Virus record (IMG/VR): IMGVR_UViG_3300037807_000763
Span: 1 to 55,490 of that record
Origin: a virus
DNA length: 55,490 bases
Reading direction: 5' to 3' (one strand)
The notes under the pieces are model-generated. The model saw only the letters and a list, made by a program, of their open reading frames with translations. It was not told the DNA's origin and searched no databases. Below, piece after piece: positions 13,395 to 21,604 of the stretch. The translations under genes were made by a program, and so were the position numbers. The number at the start of each line of letters is the position of its first letter. Position 1 is the stretch's first letter.

Positions 13395-14291
13395 TTAAAA
13401 AAGAGGAGTTTTATTAATCTCAGGTGCGTGCGCGTCAGACAGATCAGAAAACGCAGATTCTATATTCGTTATAACTACCTCAACCGTATTATCTTCTCTT
13501 TCAACTGATGAAACTCTAGCAGCCCATGCGTTATACGACATTTTAATCAATTTAGAATTATAACCCTTAGACCATTGTATTAATTCTTCGTTATTAACCC
13601 CGCGATGTGAGAACGTATTTGATAATATAAAAGAATATCCTAAAGAGTCTAATTCATCGATATATTCTAGTAGATCTATTTCATCTGACTTATTCCAGCC
13701 GCCGTATTGAAATTTAGAAGCGACATATGGTGGATCAAAATAGATTAAATCATTTTCTTTATCTATATTAGATAAATCTAAATCGCGATACGTCCCGTGT
13801 TTAACATTAATATCCTTGTTTACTACTACATTGACATGAGACTTTATTCTATCTAAATCAAATACCTTTTCTCCATACGGCACATTGTAACCATTTGGAC
13901 CGAACCTTAATAGAGAGTTAAATGATAATTGCAATAAGACATAAAGCATATGTACGTTAGAAGAATCAGTATGTCCGTTAATAGAATATAGTACATTAAA
14001 ATCTTTTCTTAATTCTAAGAAAGATTTCTTAAAATCAGTAGAATTTAAAAAGTAAGAATTATAACAATCTTCTATTTTAGAAACTAAACCTGGATCTTTT
14101 AAAGCATTATGTAATGCTACTACATTTAAATCAATATCTATGGAATTTCCACCATTATTTGAATTATACATACACACACCAGATCCCACGAATGGTTCAT
14201 GTATCCGACTATACGATTTCATGACATCTTTTAGGTACTTGTTCCAAATTCTGTACTTGTTTCCACTATATGAGAAGGGTCCTTTTATCAT
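13395..14291 (-). CDS. Dam-type DNA adenine-N6 methyltransferase (D12 class)
   Basis: About 298 residues of the D12/Dam family, which methylates adenine in short DNA sites using S-adenosylmethionine. Visible motifs: N-terminal PFSYSGNKYR (FxxxGxK type), EPFVGSG (SAM-binding motif I) and FDPPYV (catalytic DPPY, motif IV). The order matches T4 Dam. I use the ATG at 14291; a GTG at 14312 adds seven residues. There is no restriction endonuclease nearby, so a solitary modification or protection role is likely. The gene is enclosed by a perfect 54-bp direct repeat, suggesting it arrived or moves as a cassette. Confidence 0.9.
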   Translation of the reverse strand: MIKGPFSYSGNKYRIWNKYLKDVMKSYSRIHEPFVGSGVCMYNSNNGGNSIDIDLNVVALHNALKDPGLVSKIEDCYNSYFLNSTDFKKSFLELRKDFNVLYSINGHTDSSNVHMLYVLLQLSFNSLLRFGPNGYNVPYGEKVFDLDRIKSHVNVVVNKDINVKHGTYRDLDLSNIDKENDLIYFDPPYVASKFQYGGWNKSDEIDLLEYIDELDSLGYSFILSNTFSHRGVNNEELIQWSKGYNSKLIKMSYNAWAARVSSVEREDNTVEVVITNIESAFSDLSDAHAPEINKTPLF

Positions 14292-14321
14292 AATATCTTT
14301 TTTATTATACACTAATTTTTA

Positions 14322-14504
14322 TTAAAGTTTCATAGCCATATGTTTATGTTTTTTAGGATATTGTATTTCATTTCTCTTTTTTTCCTTTATTTTTTTTGCC
14401 TCTTTATGATTCAATTTCTTCTTTTTTCTTTTACTGTTGCAAATAAGCTCACTCTCTTCTAGTGCTTCAAATTCTTCTTCGTAATCTATCCAATTATTTT
14501 TCAT
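14322..14504 (-). CDS. Lysine-rich short ORF, probably truncated or chimeric
   Basis: A 60-residue frame, acidic at the start (DYEEEFEALEESEL) and then very lysine-rich. Its last part, from about residue 42, reads through copy 2 of the 54-bp repeat, which encodes the start of the lipoprotein gene in a different frame. The 3' end is therefore probably an artefact of the duplication, and the original stop may have been elsewhere. It starts one base after the stop of the 14506-14754 gene. Function unknown. Confidence 0.4.
   Translation of the reverse strand: MKNNWIDYEEEFEALEESELICNSKRKKKKLNHKEAKKIKEKKRNEIQYPKKHKHMAMKL
14340..14393. repeat. 54-bp direct repeat, copy 2
   Basis: Perfect copy of 13328-13381, 1,012 bp away. 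It lies upstream of the methylase and inside the 3' part of the short lysine-rich frame. Confidence 0.93.
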
Positions 14505-14505
14505 G

Positions 14506-14754
14506 TCAATTATACAATACCTTCCACTTACTTAATTTATCTAAAAATTCTGTAATTGTGAATTTTTTCCCTGAGTCCTGGACAATAGTTAAAGTTTCTA
14601 GCATTTCTGGGTGATTATTCACAATAGACATTAATGATTTCATTCCCCTATTAGCATAGAATGTGCCAAAACTTTCATCTCCAAGAGTATTTGCATCAAA
14701 GTCTAGCTCTGCTTGACCGTCATCTGAAAGCATGATATAGTATGTTGTTGCCAT
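14506..14754 (-). CDS. Hypothetical protein, 82 residues, leaderless transcript likely
   Basis: A soluble acidic protein starting MATTYYIMLSDDGQAELDFD. No family recognised. The promoter at 14760-14788 places its -10 only five bases from the ATG, so transcription should start at or beside the start codon, and no ribosome-binding site is present. It is probably translated from a leaderless mRNA. Confidence 0.6.
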   Translation of the reverse strand: MATTYYIMLSDDGQAELDFDANTLGDESFGTFYANRGMKSLMSIVNNHPEMLETLTIVQDSGKKFTITEFLDKLSKWKVLYN

Positions 14755-14759
14755 ATTAG

Positions 14760-14788
14760 AATCTAGCTATGTTTATTGACAAATGAAA
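14760..14788 (-). promoter_or_regulatory. Phage promoter, copy E
   Basis: TTTCAT (14783-14788), 17-base spacer, TAGATT (14760-14765) followed by CTA, the same layout as copies A-D. It separates the glycan island from the gene group at 12.8-14.8 kb. Confidence 0.65.
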
Positions 14789-14814
14789 CCTATTTTTGTC
14801 TTTTTTTTGTAAAA

Positions 14815-15990
14815 TTATTCTTTAATAAATATATTATCATTTTGGTTTTCTTGGAGTTTTAAAATCTCTATATTAAAGTTCCCAAGTTTGAACTTACCTG
14901 TCTCACCACTATCGTTAAATATCCACGGGAATTTTGCTATCATATCACCGTCTTGCTGTGTAAGTTGTTTTAAATCGAACTCAACGATAATATCATTTTT
15001 ACATTTCTTTTTATACGATTCTCCGCCATAGCATTTGTTACTTAGATCTATCAATGTATTTTGCTGTTCTCTGTCAATGTAGTCCAAGACAACAAATTCA
15101 TTATCAATAAAAATATTAGAACACCAAGGTTCTAACATGTGCAGATGTTCAATATTACAATTGTGAACTACAAAGCCTATGTTATATATGGGTGCAACTA
15201 TTGGATTCAACGTCGAGTTATGTAGAACCTCTGTACCCCACTTTCTGATAAAATTCCTTACGTTCTTAGAGTTAGTCGCTTTCCACTCAGGACTATCCTT
15301 TCCTGTGTCACCACCTGAAAGTTTGTTATATCTACTTCCCCTGCTGGTAAAGTGGTAAACTAGTGCATCCCAGGATTGAATAATCTCATATCCATTTAGT
15401 TTAAATCTATTAAACAAGTCTGAATCTTCTCTTGACTGAGGTGCGAATAATTTATCATGGCCTCCAATTGATAGAAAATCTTCTCTATACATACACCAGG
15501 GAGCAAAAATACCATCAGTTACTTTTTCATTTTCAAATGATGTATTATTCTCAATCCACTTGCTCATCTCAAATGTCTTTACTTCACTACCAAAGTCATG
15601 AATTATTTTTTCAGGACCCGGAGGATGAAGAGGTGGTTCTATTCTTGTTCCAGAAACTACGATTCCTTTCCTGAGATGTTTCAAGATGTTAATATCAAAG
15701 TTATTCCCAGCAACCATATCAGCATGAAAAGCACATATAATTTTTGTTGTTGCCAACTCAATGCCTTTATCAAACATTCCTACTATACCAATCCTTTCAG
15801 GCCCAGGATTTGTATGAATTATTAATTTATCATCTTTTAGATTTTCTAACCATTTGCTAGTATCATCCGTACTTGCGTCATCTAAAATCAAGATCTCATG
15901 ATTTCCTGACAAATTCCTTATTGAATGGTATGCAAGCTCTAAAAATTCTAAGTTGTTTCTTGTTGGTATTACGAATGTAATTTGTTTCAT
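14815..15990 (-). CDS. Family 2 glycosyltransferase
   Basis: About 391 residues. The N-terminal GT-A fold shows TFVIPTRNNLEFLELAYHS, the nucleotide-sugar binding LDDASTDDT and an acidic metal-site variant FHADMV near residue 100. The later GGHDKLFAPQSREDSDLFNR segment is typical of GT2 acceptor-side loops. The true start is the ATG at 15990, which overlaps the TGA of the upstream methyltransferase by four bases (ATGA); the longer frame to 16017 is inside that gene. The C-terminal 140 residues are not recognised. It probably adds a sugar to a phage or host glycan; donor unknown. Confidence 0.85.
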   Translation of the reverse strand: MKQITFVIPTRNNLEFLELAYHSIRNLSGNHEILILDDASTDDTSKWLENLKDDKLIIHTNPGPERIGIVGMFDKGIELATTKIICAFHADMVAGNNFDINILKHLRKGIVVSGTRIEPPLHPPGPEKIIHDFGSEVKTFEMSKWIENNTSFENEKVTDGIFAPWCMYREDFLSIGGHDKLFAPQSREDSDLFNRFKLNGYEIIQSWDALVYHFTSRGSRYNKLSGGDTGKDSPEWKATNSKNVRNFIRKWGTEVLHNSTLNPIVAPIYNIGFVVHNCNIEHLHMLEPWCSNIFIDNEFVVLDYIDREQQNTLIDLSNKCYGGESYKKKCKNDIIVEFDLKQLTQQDGDMIAKFPWIFNDSGETGKFKLGNFNIEILKLQENQNDNIFIKE

Positions 15991-16643
15991 TTCTGTATAA
16001 CACCGACCATAATCCATGACTGGCTTAAATCAGCAGTTAGCGTTGACCCCCATTGTTTGTCAATTCCCGGCATGTTAAACGTCTGGAGAGGCACCTCAAT
16101 TATTCCGAACCCAGTTATGTCGCAGTCTTTAAAATTTCTGAATAATATTTCTGTAAATTCTTTTGGGTCGTATTCATATAGATGTGTTCCCCCATTGTAA
16201 GTCCATGTTGGTGTTTTCCTCTTGGGGGTAGTAATAACAAGAGTTTCAGATGTAACACTACTTATAGATTGTAGATATTGATCGATTCTATCTGGGGGTA
16301 GATGTTCAAATGTTTCTATTGAAACACAAACTTCAAATTGGTCTTTATTAAACTTACTACTTAAGTCGAAAATATCACATACTTCAAACTTGCACTTATC
16401 TGACTCAAATCTTTTATTCGAGTTAGTAATTGCGTCTTTGTCTAAATCTATTCCTATAACGCTAGTTGAGCCAAGAGATTGCAAAATTCCTGCGCCGTAG
16501 CCATATCCAGTCGCAGCATCCAACACAGTCTTTTCCTTGGTCCAATGTGATGCAAGCACATATCGATCTATCATTGTTGATACTGCAGGATACATAAATC
16601 TGTCAATCTTTGTTATGTGTGTATTATCTGTTTTTTTAACCAT
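15987..16643 (-). CDS. Class I SAM-dependent methyltransferase
   Basis: 218 residues of the class I methyltransferase fold: motif I VLDAATGYGYGAG, then VIGIDLDKDAI (acidic end of strand 2), CDIFDL and SIETFEHLPPDRI (post-motif region, as in UbiE/COQ5-like enzymes). The substrate is likely a small molecule or sugar, because it sits between glycosyltransferases and overlaps the next one by four bases. DNA methylation is unlikely, as there is no DPPY-type motif. Confidence 0.85.
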   Translation of the reverse strand: MVKKTDNTHITKIDRFMYPAVSTMIDRYVLASHWTKEKTVLDAATGYGYGAGILQSLGSTSVIGIDLDKDAITNSNKRFESDKCKFEVCDIFDLSSKFNKDQFEVCVSIETFEHLPPDRIDQYLQSISSVTSETLVITTPKRKTPTWTYNGGTHLYEYDPKEFTEILFRNFKDCDITGFGIIEVPLQTFNMPGIDKQWGSTLTADLSQSWIMVGVIQK

Positions 16644-16700
16644 TATTATTCCAGTTTTTTATTTTTTAAGTAACATGTAGTATTGCTATAAGTAATGTCA

Positions 16701-17678
16701 TCAATACTCATCTTTAACGACCTCTAAAAACTTTTTTTGACTAAACTCTTCTTTAAACACCCTTTTTGCTGTTTGGCTACACTTTATGTAAAACTCTTTG
16801 TCTTCTTTTAATTTTCTTGCTAATTGTATTGCTGACTGAATATCATACGTCTGAACAGATAATTCTGGATAGCATAATCTTTGTGTGTCAGCTTTTATCT
16901 CACCGATACAAGGAATTCCGTAGTAAGCACAATTTAAGCTAAAACTTGCTGATGCAGATGTGCCCGGAAGATTTACTGCGTATTTGTAAGATTGCAAATT
17001 TTGTATCCAAGTTTTCCAGTCAACATATTCTAAATAATTAACTCCAAATGCAGGAGCAGTCTCCCAAGAATCTTTGGGCATTCTAGACTTGCCCATTGGA
17101 GGAATATAAATGCCACAATCAAATTCCTTTGCGATGATTGTTTGTTGAAGACCGTTATACTCACGAGTAAAGGGTCCTGAGATTATTGCCTTGTTTTCTT
17201 GTTTAAGATTTTTCTTCTCTTGCGGAAGCATGATGCTCCTTACTACAGATACTGGTATATTTTTGAACATTCCTTTATAATAATTGACATCTGATAAATT
17301 AGGACAAAGAATCTTGTCACATGCTGAAACATTGTTATACCACCAAATTTGTAAAACTGTGTCATGTTGATTCCAATACCCTACTTCTCCGTCTTGATAA
17401 AATAAAACTTTTCCAGAAAACTTCTTCTTAATTTCTTGAATAGCATTAAAGTGCGTTTTTACTAACCAGTGAATTATCTGTTTTTCCATATCACCTTTAG
17501 GGAGAGCTACGACAACATTTCCTTCGTATGTTGTGTCTTCTGTTAGAACCTTGTCAATTGGAAGAGCAAATGCATCCCATGTGTATATTTGGGTCTCAAG
17601 TACTCTCATGTGGGGATGTTCATTTACTAAAAATTTTCCAGTCATTCCTTGTTCTGAAATACAATAGTCTATTTTCAT
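16701..17678 (-). CDS. GT-B-like glycosyltransferase, divergent
   Basis: 325 residues, probably a GT-B glycosyltransferase. The C-terminal part has a GTSASASFSLNCAYYGIPCIG segment, similar to the donor-binding site that grips the nucleotide, followed by a C-terminal helix pair (ARKLKEDKEFYIKCSQTAKR) typical of GT4-like enzymes. It overlaps the WbqC-family gene by four bases. No exact family can be named. Confidence 0.6.
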   Translation of the reverse strand: MKIDYCISEQGMTGKFLVNEHPHMRVLETQIYTWDAFALPIDKVLTEDTTYEGNVVVALPKGDMEKQIIHWLVKTHFNAIQEIKKKFSGKVLFYQDGEVGYWNQHDTVLQIWWYNNVSACDKILCPNLSDVNYYKGMFKNIPVSVVRSIMLPQEKKNLKQENKAIISGPFTREYNGLQQTIIAKEFDCGIYIPPMGKSRMPKDSWETAPAFGVNYLEYVDWKTWIQNLQSYKYAVNLPGTSASASFSLNCAYYGIPCIGEIKADTQRLCYPELSVQTYDIQSAIQLARKLKEDKEFYIKCSQTAKRVFKEEFSQKKFLEVVKDEY

Positions 17679-18244
17679 AAGTTAGCCAGTGTTGTGTATA
17701 AATTGGGTACATTGGGTTCAAAAAATGAAACATCAATTCCTTCAAAGTAACTAAGGTCTAAATAGTCTCGTCCTGATGGGCCGCTAATGTATTCTTTCGC
17801 ATTTAATTCTTTGCAAATGTTCCCTAGTAACTCTGACTTAGAGCCCTCTGCAGATAGCGTAGCAGCGCGGATGATAGGTGTATCGACTCCCAGTCTACCA
17901 GCACAATATACAATACTTCTGATGTTGATGTCTGCTAATAGTTCTGTCTCATACACATGTGTTAAGTCTAATTTGAAGTTATAAGAAAGTTTTTTTAGTA
18001 TTTTAGTTCGCCAGTTTGTTTCAGATGGTTTAACATCTTTGATTTGCTTCTTGACAGCGTCTTTCGGGACAGGTATTGTAAACCATTCTTCAACACCTTG
18101 TGAATTTTTAAATCTATTCCTATTCTGAAAATAATTCTTTCTAAAATTAACATTATCAAGGATCACAATAATATCAGCTTTGTTCATTTTTTGAAAGAAT
18201 CCCAAATATGGGAAATGTTCTGGTTGGTGGATTGTAACTTTCAT
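17675..18244 (-). CDS. WbqC-family protein
   Basis: 189 residues matching the WbqC family, found in O-antigen and sugar-modification clusters. It has the characteristic start TIHQPEHFPYLGFFQKM, then ADIIVILDNVNF and NRNRFKNSQG. The biochemical activity of the family is poorly defined; some members act in amino-sugar biosynthesis. GGAG lies eight bases before the ATG. It sits between the glycosyltransferase and the PIG-L deacetylase-like gene, with a 23-bp palindrome in the upstream gap. Confidence 0.82.
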   Translation of the reverse strand: MKVTIHQPEHFPYLGFFQKMNKADIIVILDNVNFRKNYFQNRNRFKNSQGVEEWFTIPVPKDAVKKQIKDVKPSETNWRTKILKKLSYNFKLDLTHVYETELLADINIRSIVYCAGRLGVDTPIIRAATLSAEGSKSELLGNICKELNAKEYISGPSGRDYLDLSYFEGIDVSFFEPNVPNLYTTLANL

Positions 18245-18270
18245 TATTTAGTCTCCATGCTATAAATCAT

Positions 18271-18293
18271 TAATAGAACATAATGTTCTATTA
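18271..18293. promoter_or_regulatory. 23-bp palindrome, possible operator
   Basis: Two perfect 11-bp arms (TAATAGAACAT and ATGTTCTATTA) around a single central base, in the 77-base gap between the PIG-L-like and WbqC genes. There is no U-tract, so a dimeric protein binding site fits better than a terminator. Confidence 0.45.
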
Positions 18294-18321
18294 ACTTTGC
18301 CTGTATTATTGTGTATGCTAA

Positions 18322-18957
18322 TTAAAGCCATTTTAGTATCCTGTAGACGTCATAATGTTCGTAATCATTATGAACAAAGTTTTCCATTTGATATGTCTTT
18401 CCGATGTTATAGTGTTCTTCACTCTGTAAATAGTAGCCAAGTTTTGTATATGATTGTTCTGCTTGAATGTTATACTTGTTACACATTTTTACTTTAATGT
18501 CCCAAGCATCTTTATCAAGTGGTATCCAATAATTAGTCTTAAATTTTGAAGAACTTGGTGAGTAAATAGTTATAAATTTGTTTGTGTACTTATACATTCC
18601 CATTGCAATCATATTAATAGCAAGATGATCAGTATGACAGTCTTTGTCATCGTGAGTAAGAATGTCAAACCTTTGATCAAAGTTAATAATTCCGTAAAAC
18701 TTATCTTTTAGATCATCAAGATTTGTTTGCAACTTCCTTTGTGGAAACTTTAAGTTAATATAGTTAAATTCTTTATTTTTGAGGTGTGAAGACATTAAGT
18801 CAATATTGCCTCTCCAGATTTTATCTTTTCTTTCCCAATCTGATGCTATTATCAAGTTGATATTATCATAGTCATTTGCATGTTTATTGATATATCCCCA
18901 GCAAGACAATTCAATATCATCAATATGTGCTACTAAAACATAAAGATCTTTCTTCAT
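18322..18957 (-). CDS. PIG-L/LmbE-family deacetylase
   Basis: 211 residues of the zinc-dependent PIG-L family, which removes N-acetyl groups from amino sugars. The zinc motif AHIDDIEL near the N-terminus and the CHTDHLAI motif in the middle supply the conserved His and Asp ligands. The length is normal. It overlaps the HAD phosphatase gene by four bases. In this glycan island it probably deacetylates an N-acetylhexosamine intermediate or nucleotide sugar. Confidence 0.85.
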   Translation of the reverse strand: MKKDLYVLVAHIDDIELSCWGYINKHANDYDNINLIIASDWERKDKIWRGNIDLMSSHLKNKEFNYINLKFPQRKLQTNLDDLKDKFYGIINFDQRFDILTHDDKDCHTDHLAINMIAMGMYKYTNKFITIYSPSSSKFKTNYWIPLDKDAWDIKVKMCNKYNIQAEQSYTKLGYYLQSEEHYNIGKTYQMENFVHNDYEHYDVYRILKWL

Positions 18958-19355
18958 TTTAAAATTCCTACGTTTTCTAAATTAGCAAGTGCTCTATCCC
19001 AATCAGTAAATCTAATTCCTTTGTCGTCTATGTAGCAAACTGCTCTGGGTTTTTCTGAAGTAACTAGCTTTACGTATTTGTCCATTTGATATTTTTCCAA
19101 CCACTCCCAAACAAGCACTGTACCTGTCTTACCATTAACGAGACCTCTATCAGGCTTAGCTTTTGCTGTAAAAATTATAATGTCATATTGCTCTGATAAC
19201 AGTTTTAAAGATTCGAATGATCCCTCAACGGGCTCATCATAAATTGTACCATCATAGTAGCCCTTTGAGCACTTGTGAATTACACCATCAAAGTCTATTG
19301 CTAGATTTGTTAATTCATCTTGAAAACTATTTTCTCTTATGTCTTTATCTGCCAT
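18954..19355 (-). CDS. HAD-superfamily phosphatase
   Basis: A 133-residue HAD hydrolase without a large cap: motif I AIDFDGVIH, motif II FTAK and motif IV CYIDDKGIRF. It removes phosphate from small metabolites, probably a sugar phosphate. It follows the SIS isomerase gene with a TAATG junction, the same order of functions as GmhA then GmhB in heptose synthesis, although it is shorter than classical GmhB. Confidence 0.8.
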   Translation of the reverse strand: MADKDIRENSFQDELTNLAIDFDGVIHKCSKGYYDGTIYDEPVEGSFESLKLLSEQYDIIIFTAKAKPDRGLVNGKTGTVLVWEWLEKYQMDKYVKLVTSEKPRAVCYIDDKGIRFTDWDRALANLENVGILK

Positions 19356-19888
19356 TATTGTCTCGTTTTAAGTTTTGGGATTGTGTATCCTGCTTCCTCA
19401 TAAAGTCTGTACATCAACATGATAATTAAAATTTCGTATTTGTAATAGTGTGATGTATTTATATCTATAGTATTCTTTGCTGGCTTACCTTCAAAATTTC
19501 CAGTAATTAAAAAATTATCAATATTATGATTACTTGCCCATTTGAGGGCTTCATTTACATCTGGGGAATTACCTGATGCTGAAAAGCCGATTACAAGTGC
19601 AAAATGGTTTTTGTGGTCCTTAATTTGTGATGTCAGCCAATCTGATAACCATGTTTTGTAGTCGTAGTCGCCATGCCATATTGCTACAGTATCTGAGTCA
19701 GGTGATAGGAACTTTTTATCATTGTTCATTAAGCGCATTAGATCTGTGCCGAGGTGTCGGGTGATTGCTGTATTACCTCCGTGACTACACAAATAAATCT
19801 CTGTTGATAGTGAAAACTTCTCACTCAAGTCTTTCCAAGCCTTAGTATCTACTAGTGTGTTGTACCTCCACTCTAAATTTGTATACAT
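19355..19888 (-). CDS. SIS-domain sugar isomerase (GmhA-like)
   Basis: 177 residues of the SIS fold, closest in pattern to GmhA, which converts sedoheptulose 7-phosphate to heptose 7-phosphate. Visible sites: CSHGGNTAITRHLGTDL, which binds phosphate and contains the family Asn, and GFSASGNSPDVNEAL, the second phosphate-binding loop. Typical GmhA has about 190 residues. It is coupled to a HAD phosphatase and an epimerase, consistent with a heptose-type sugar pathway. Confidence 0.82.
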   Translation of the reverse strand: MYTNLEWRYNTLVDTKAWKDLSEKFSLSTEIYLCSHGGNTAITRHLGTDLMRLMNNDKKFLSPDSDTVAIWHGDYDYKTWLSDWLTSQIKDHKNHFALVIGFSASGNSPDVNEALKWASNHNIDNFLITGNFEGKPAKNTIDINTSHYYKYEILIIMLMYRLYEEAGYTIPKLKTRQ

Positions 19889-20766
19889 TATTTATCCTCT
19901 AGTATTTCAAGCAATGCATCATTGAGCTCTCTATTAGTATTCTTAGTCAACTTGAAAACACGATCTTTTGTGTATGTATAAGGACAAACTTTGTAATGTG
20001 ATTCTGTCCTGCCTTCTGTAATATTTGTTTTAAAATTAATCTTTAAGTCTCCTCCCATTAGTTCCCTTATAATATTAAACAGATCACTAGTTCTCGTCTT
20101 GTAAGAACCTGTTATTGCTAGGGTTTTGTTATCCTGACTACTTCTTATTGCTGCTAAGCTTAAGTCTGCCGCATCCTCAACATGGATATATTCTCTAATT
20201 TCAGTTCCGTCCCCTGTATAATTTATCTGATTGCTATCAAGTGCCTCTGTTAGGAATTTTTCAATGCTATTTGTTTCTGGCGCGCCGAGACCATAGATTG
20301 TGCCAAAACGAAGTAGAGAATATTTTAAATTAAAAAAGTTATGAAAGTCTTTAATGATCATTTCACACGTCTTCTTTGTAGATGAATAAAATCCTCCATG
20401 ATTTCCACCTGCGTACATACTACTAGCAAAAATAAATTTTGCAATTCTTTTTTCAACACATACTTGTAATAACTTGGTCGTTCCCAATACATTATATGTT
20501 ACACATTTGACTGGATCTAGAAGACACTCATCAATATCAGATATGCCTGCTAAGTGAAAGACAATATCACCTTTACTAATTGATCTATTAAGTACCCCCT
20601 TGTCAAGTATTGAACCAACTATTGACTCAATGTTCTCATTATTTTCTAATGGTGGGGTGACATCAATAACCTTCACAAAGTAACCAAGCTTTACAGCTGC
20701 AGCAGCTATATAACTGCCCAAGAATCCATTCCCGCCTGTAATAATTATAGTTTGTTTTTTATGCAT
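19888..20766 (-). CDS. NAD-dependent epimerase/dehydratase
   Basis: About 292 residues of the extended SDR family that acts on nucleotide sugars. NAD site TGGNGFLGS at the N-terminus, the FHLAGISDID strand and a catalytic region with serines at FASSMYAGG and a YSLLRFGTIYG segment. I did not see a standard YxxxK; the nearest tyrosine-lysine is in GGFYSSTKKTCE, which fits YxxxK as YSSTK. The ATG at 20766 overlaps the upstream dehydrogenase by eight bases; the 21-residue extension lies inside that gene. Confidence 0.82.
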   Translation of the reverse strand: MHKKQTIIITGGNGFLGSYIAAAAVKLGYFVKVIDVTPPLENNENIESIVGSILDKGVLNRSISKGDIVFHLAGISDIDECLLDPVKCVTYNVLGTTKLLQVCVEKRIAKFIFASSMYAGGNHGGFYSSTKKTCEMIIKDFHNFFNLKYSLLRFGTIYGLGAPETNSIEKFLTEALDSNQINYTGDGTEIREYIHVEDAADLSLAAIRSSQDNKTLAITGSYKTRTSDLFNIIRELMGGDLKINFKTNITEGRTESHYKVCPYTYTKDRVFKLTKNTNRELNDALLEILEDK

Positions 20767-21604
20767 TTTGAATATTTTTAATTGCTTCAGTTTCCATTTT
20801 GTGTCTTGCTTTTTTTGTATAGCTACCAATATGGGGTGTCATGATTACATTTTTGAGAATTGATAATCCAGAATTCCAATCATAGGGCTCATTTTCAAAT
20901 ACATCTAAAGCAGCAATTGCATTATTATTTTGCACAAGCCACTTGTACAAGTCCTTCTCATTAAAGATTTCACCCCTTGATGTGTTGACTAGAATTACGT
21001 CTTCTTTCATTTGAGAAAAATCAGATTTTTCAATTTGTTTGCTAAGCTTGGGAACATGGAATGTGATTATATCAGACTCTCTATAGATCTCTTCTAAAGT
21101 AGTTGTGTCTTCTATCTCGATGTCGTTTACAAGTACTCCCTTTGGTGAGAAAGACTTTAAATGTTTTTCTACTTTTTTCCCAATCCTGCCGTACCCGACG
21201 ATTCCAATGACACATTCACTTAGCTCTCTACCTAAGGACTTTTTCCAAATTTTTTGATTATGAAGCCTCAAAGCTGATAATATAAATGCAATTGTCAACT
21301 CTGCAACTGCATTTGTGGGTGCATCAGGTGTATTATAGACTTTGATATTTCTTTTTTTACACTCCTGAAGATTGATTGATGATACACCAATACCAACTCT
21401 GGAAATTAATTTTAAGTTACTACATAAATCAAGTTCCTGTTTTCCATAATTTTCTGTGCCTGCTATTATTATTTCTGGGTTTACTTTTTTTAGAAGCGAA
21501 AGAATCTCTCGCTGTGTATACTTCATCTTTTTTGTGTTATATGTTACATTATTAAACCCATCAACAGGCACAGTAAAAGGGTGTGTAGTTACCAATACTT
21601 TCAT
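20759..21604 (-). CDS. D-isomer 2-hydroxyacid dehydrogenase (SerA-like)
   Basis: 281 residues of the D-2-hydroxyacid dehydrogenase family, which oxidises or reduces 2-hydroxy/2-keto acids with NAD(P). NAD site GIVGYGRIGKKV, then LVNTSRGEIFNEKDL, the catalytic arginine region SRVGIGVSS, ENEP and the catalytic histidine in TPHIGS. It lies between a NeuA-like cytidylyltransferase gene and an epimerase gene, so it probably makes or uses a 2-keto acid sugar precursor. The specific substrate is unknown. Confidence 0.85.
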   Translation of the reverse strand: MKVLVTTHPFTVPVDGFNNVTYNTKKMKYTQREILSLLKKVNPEIIIAGTENYGKQELDLCSNLKLISRVGIGVSSINLQECKKRNIKVYNTPDAPTNAVAELTIAFILSALRLHNQKIWKKSLGRELSECVIGIVGYGRIGKKVEKHLKSFSPKGVLVNDIEIEDTTTLEEIYRESDIITFHVPKLSKQIEKSDFSQMKEDVILVNTSRGEIFNEKDLYKWLVQNNNAIAALDVFENEPYDWNSGLSILKNVIMTPHIGSYTKKARHKMETEAIKNIQNA

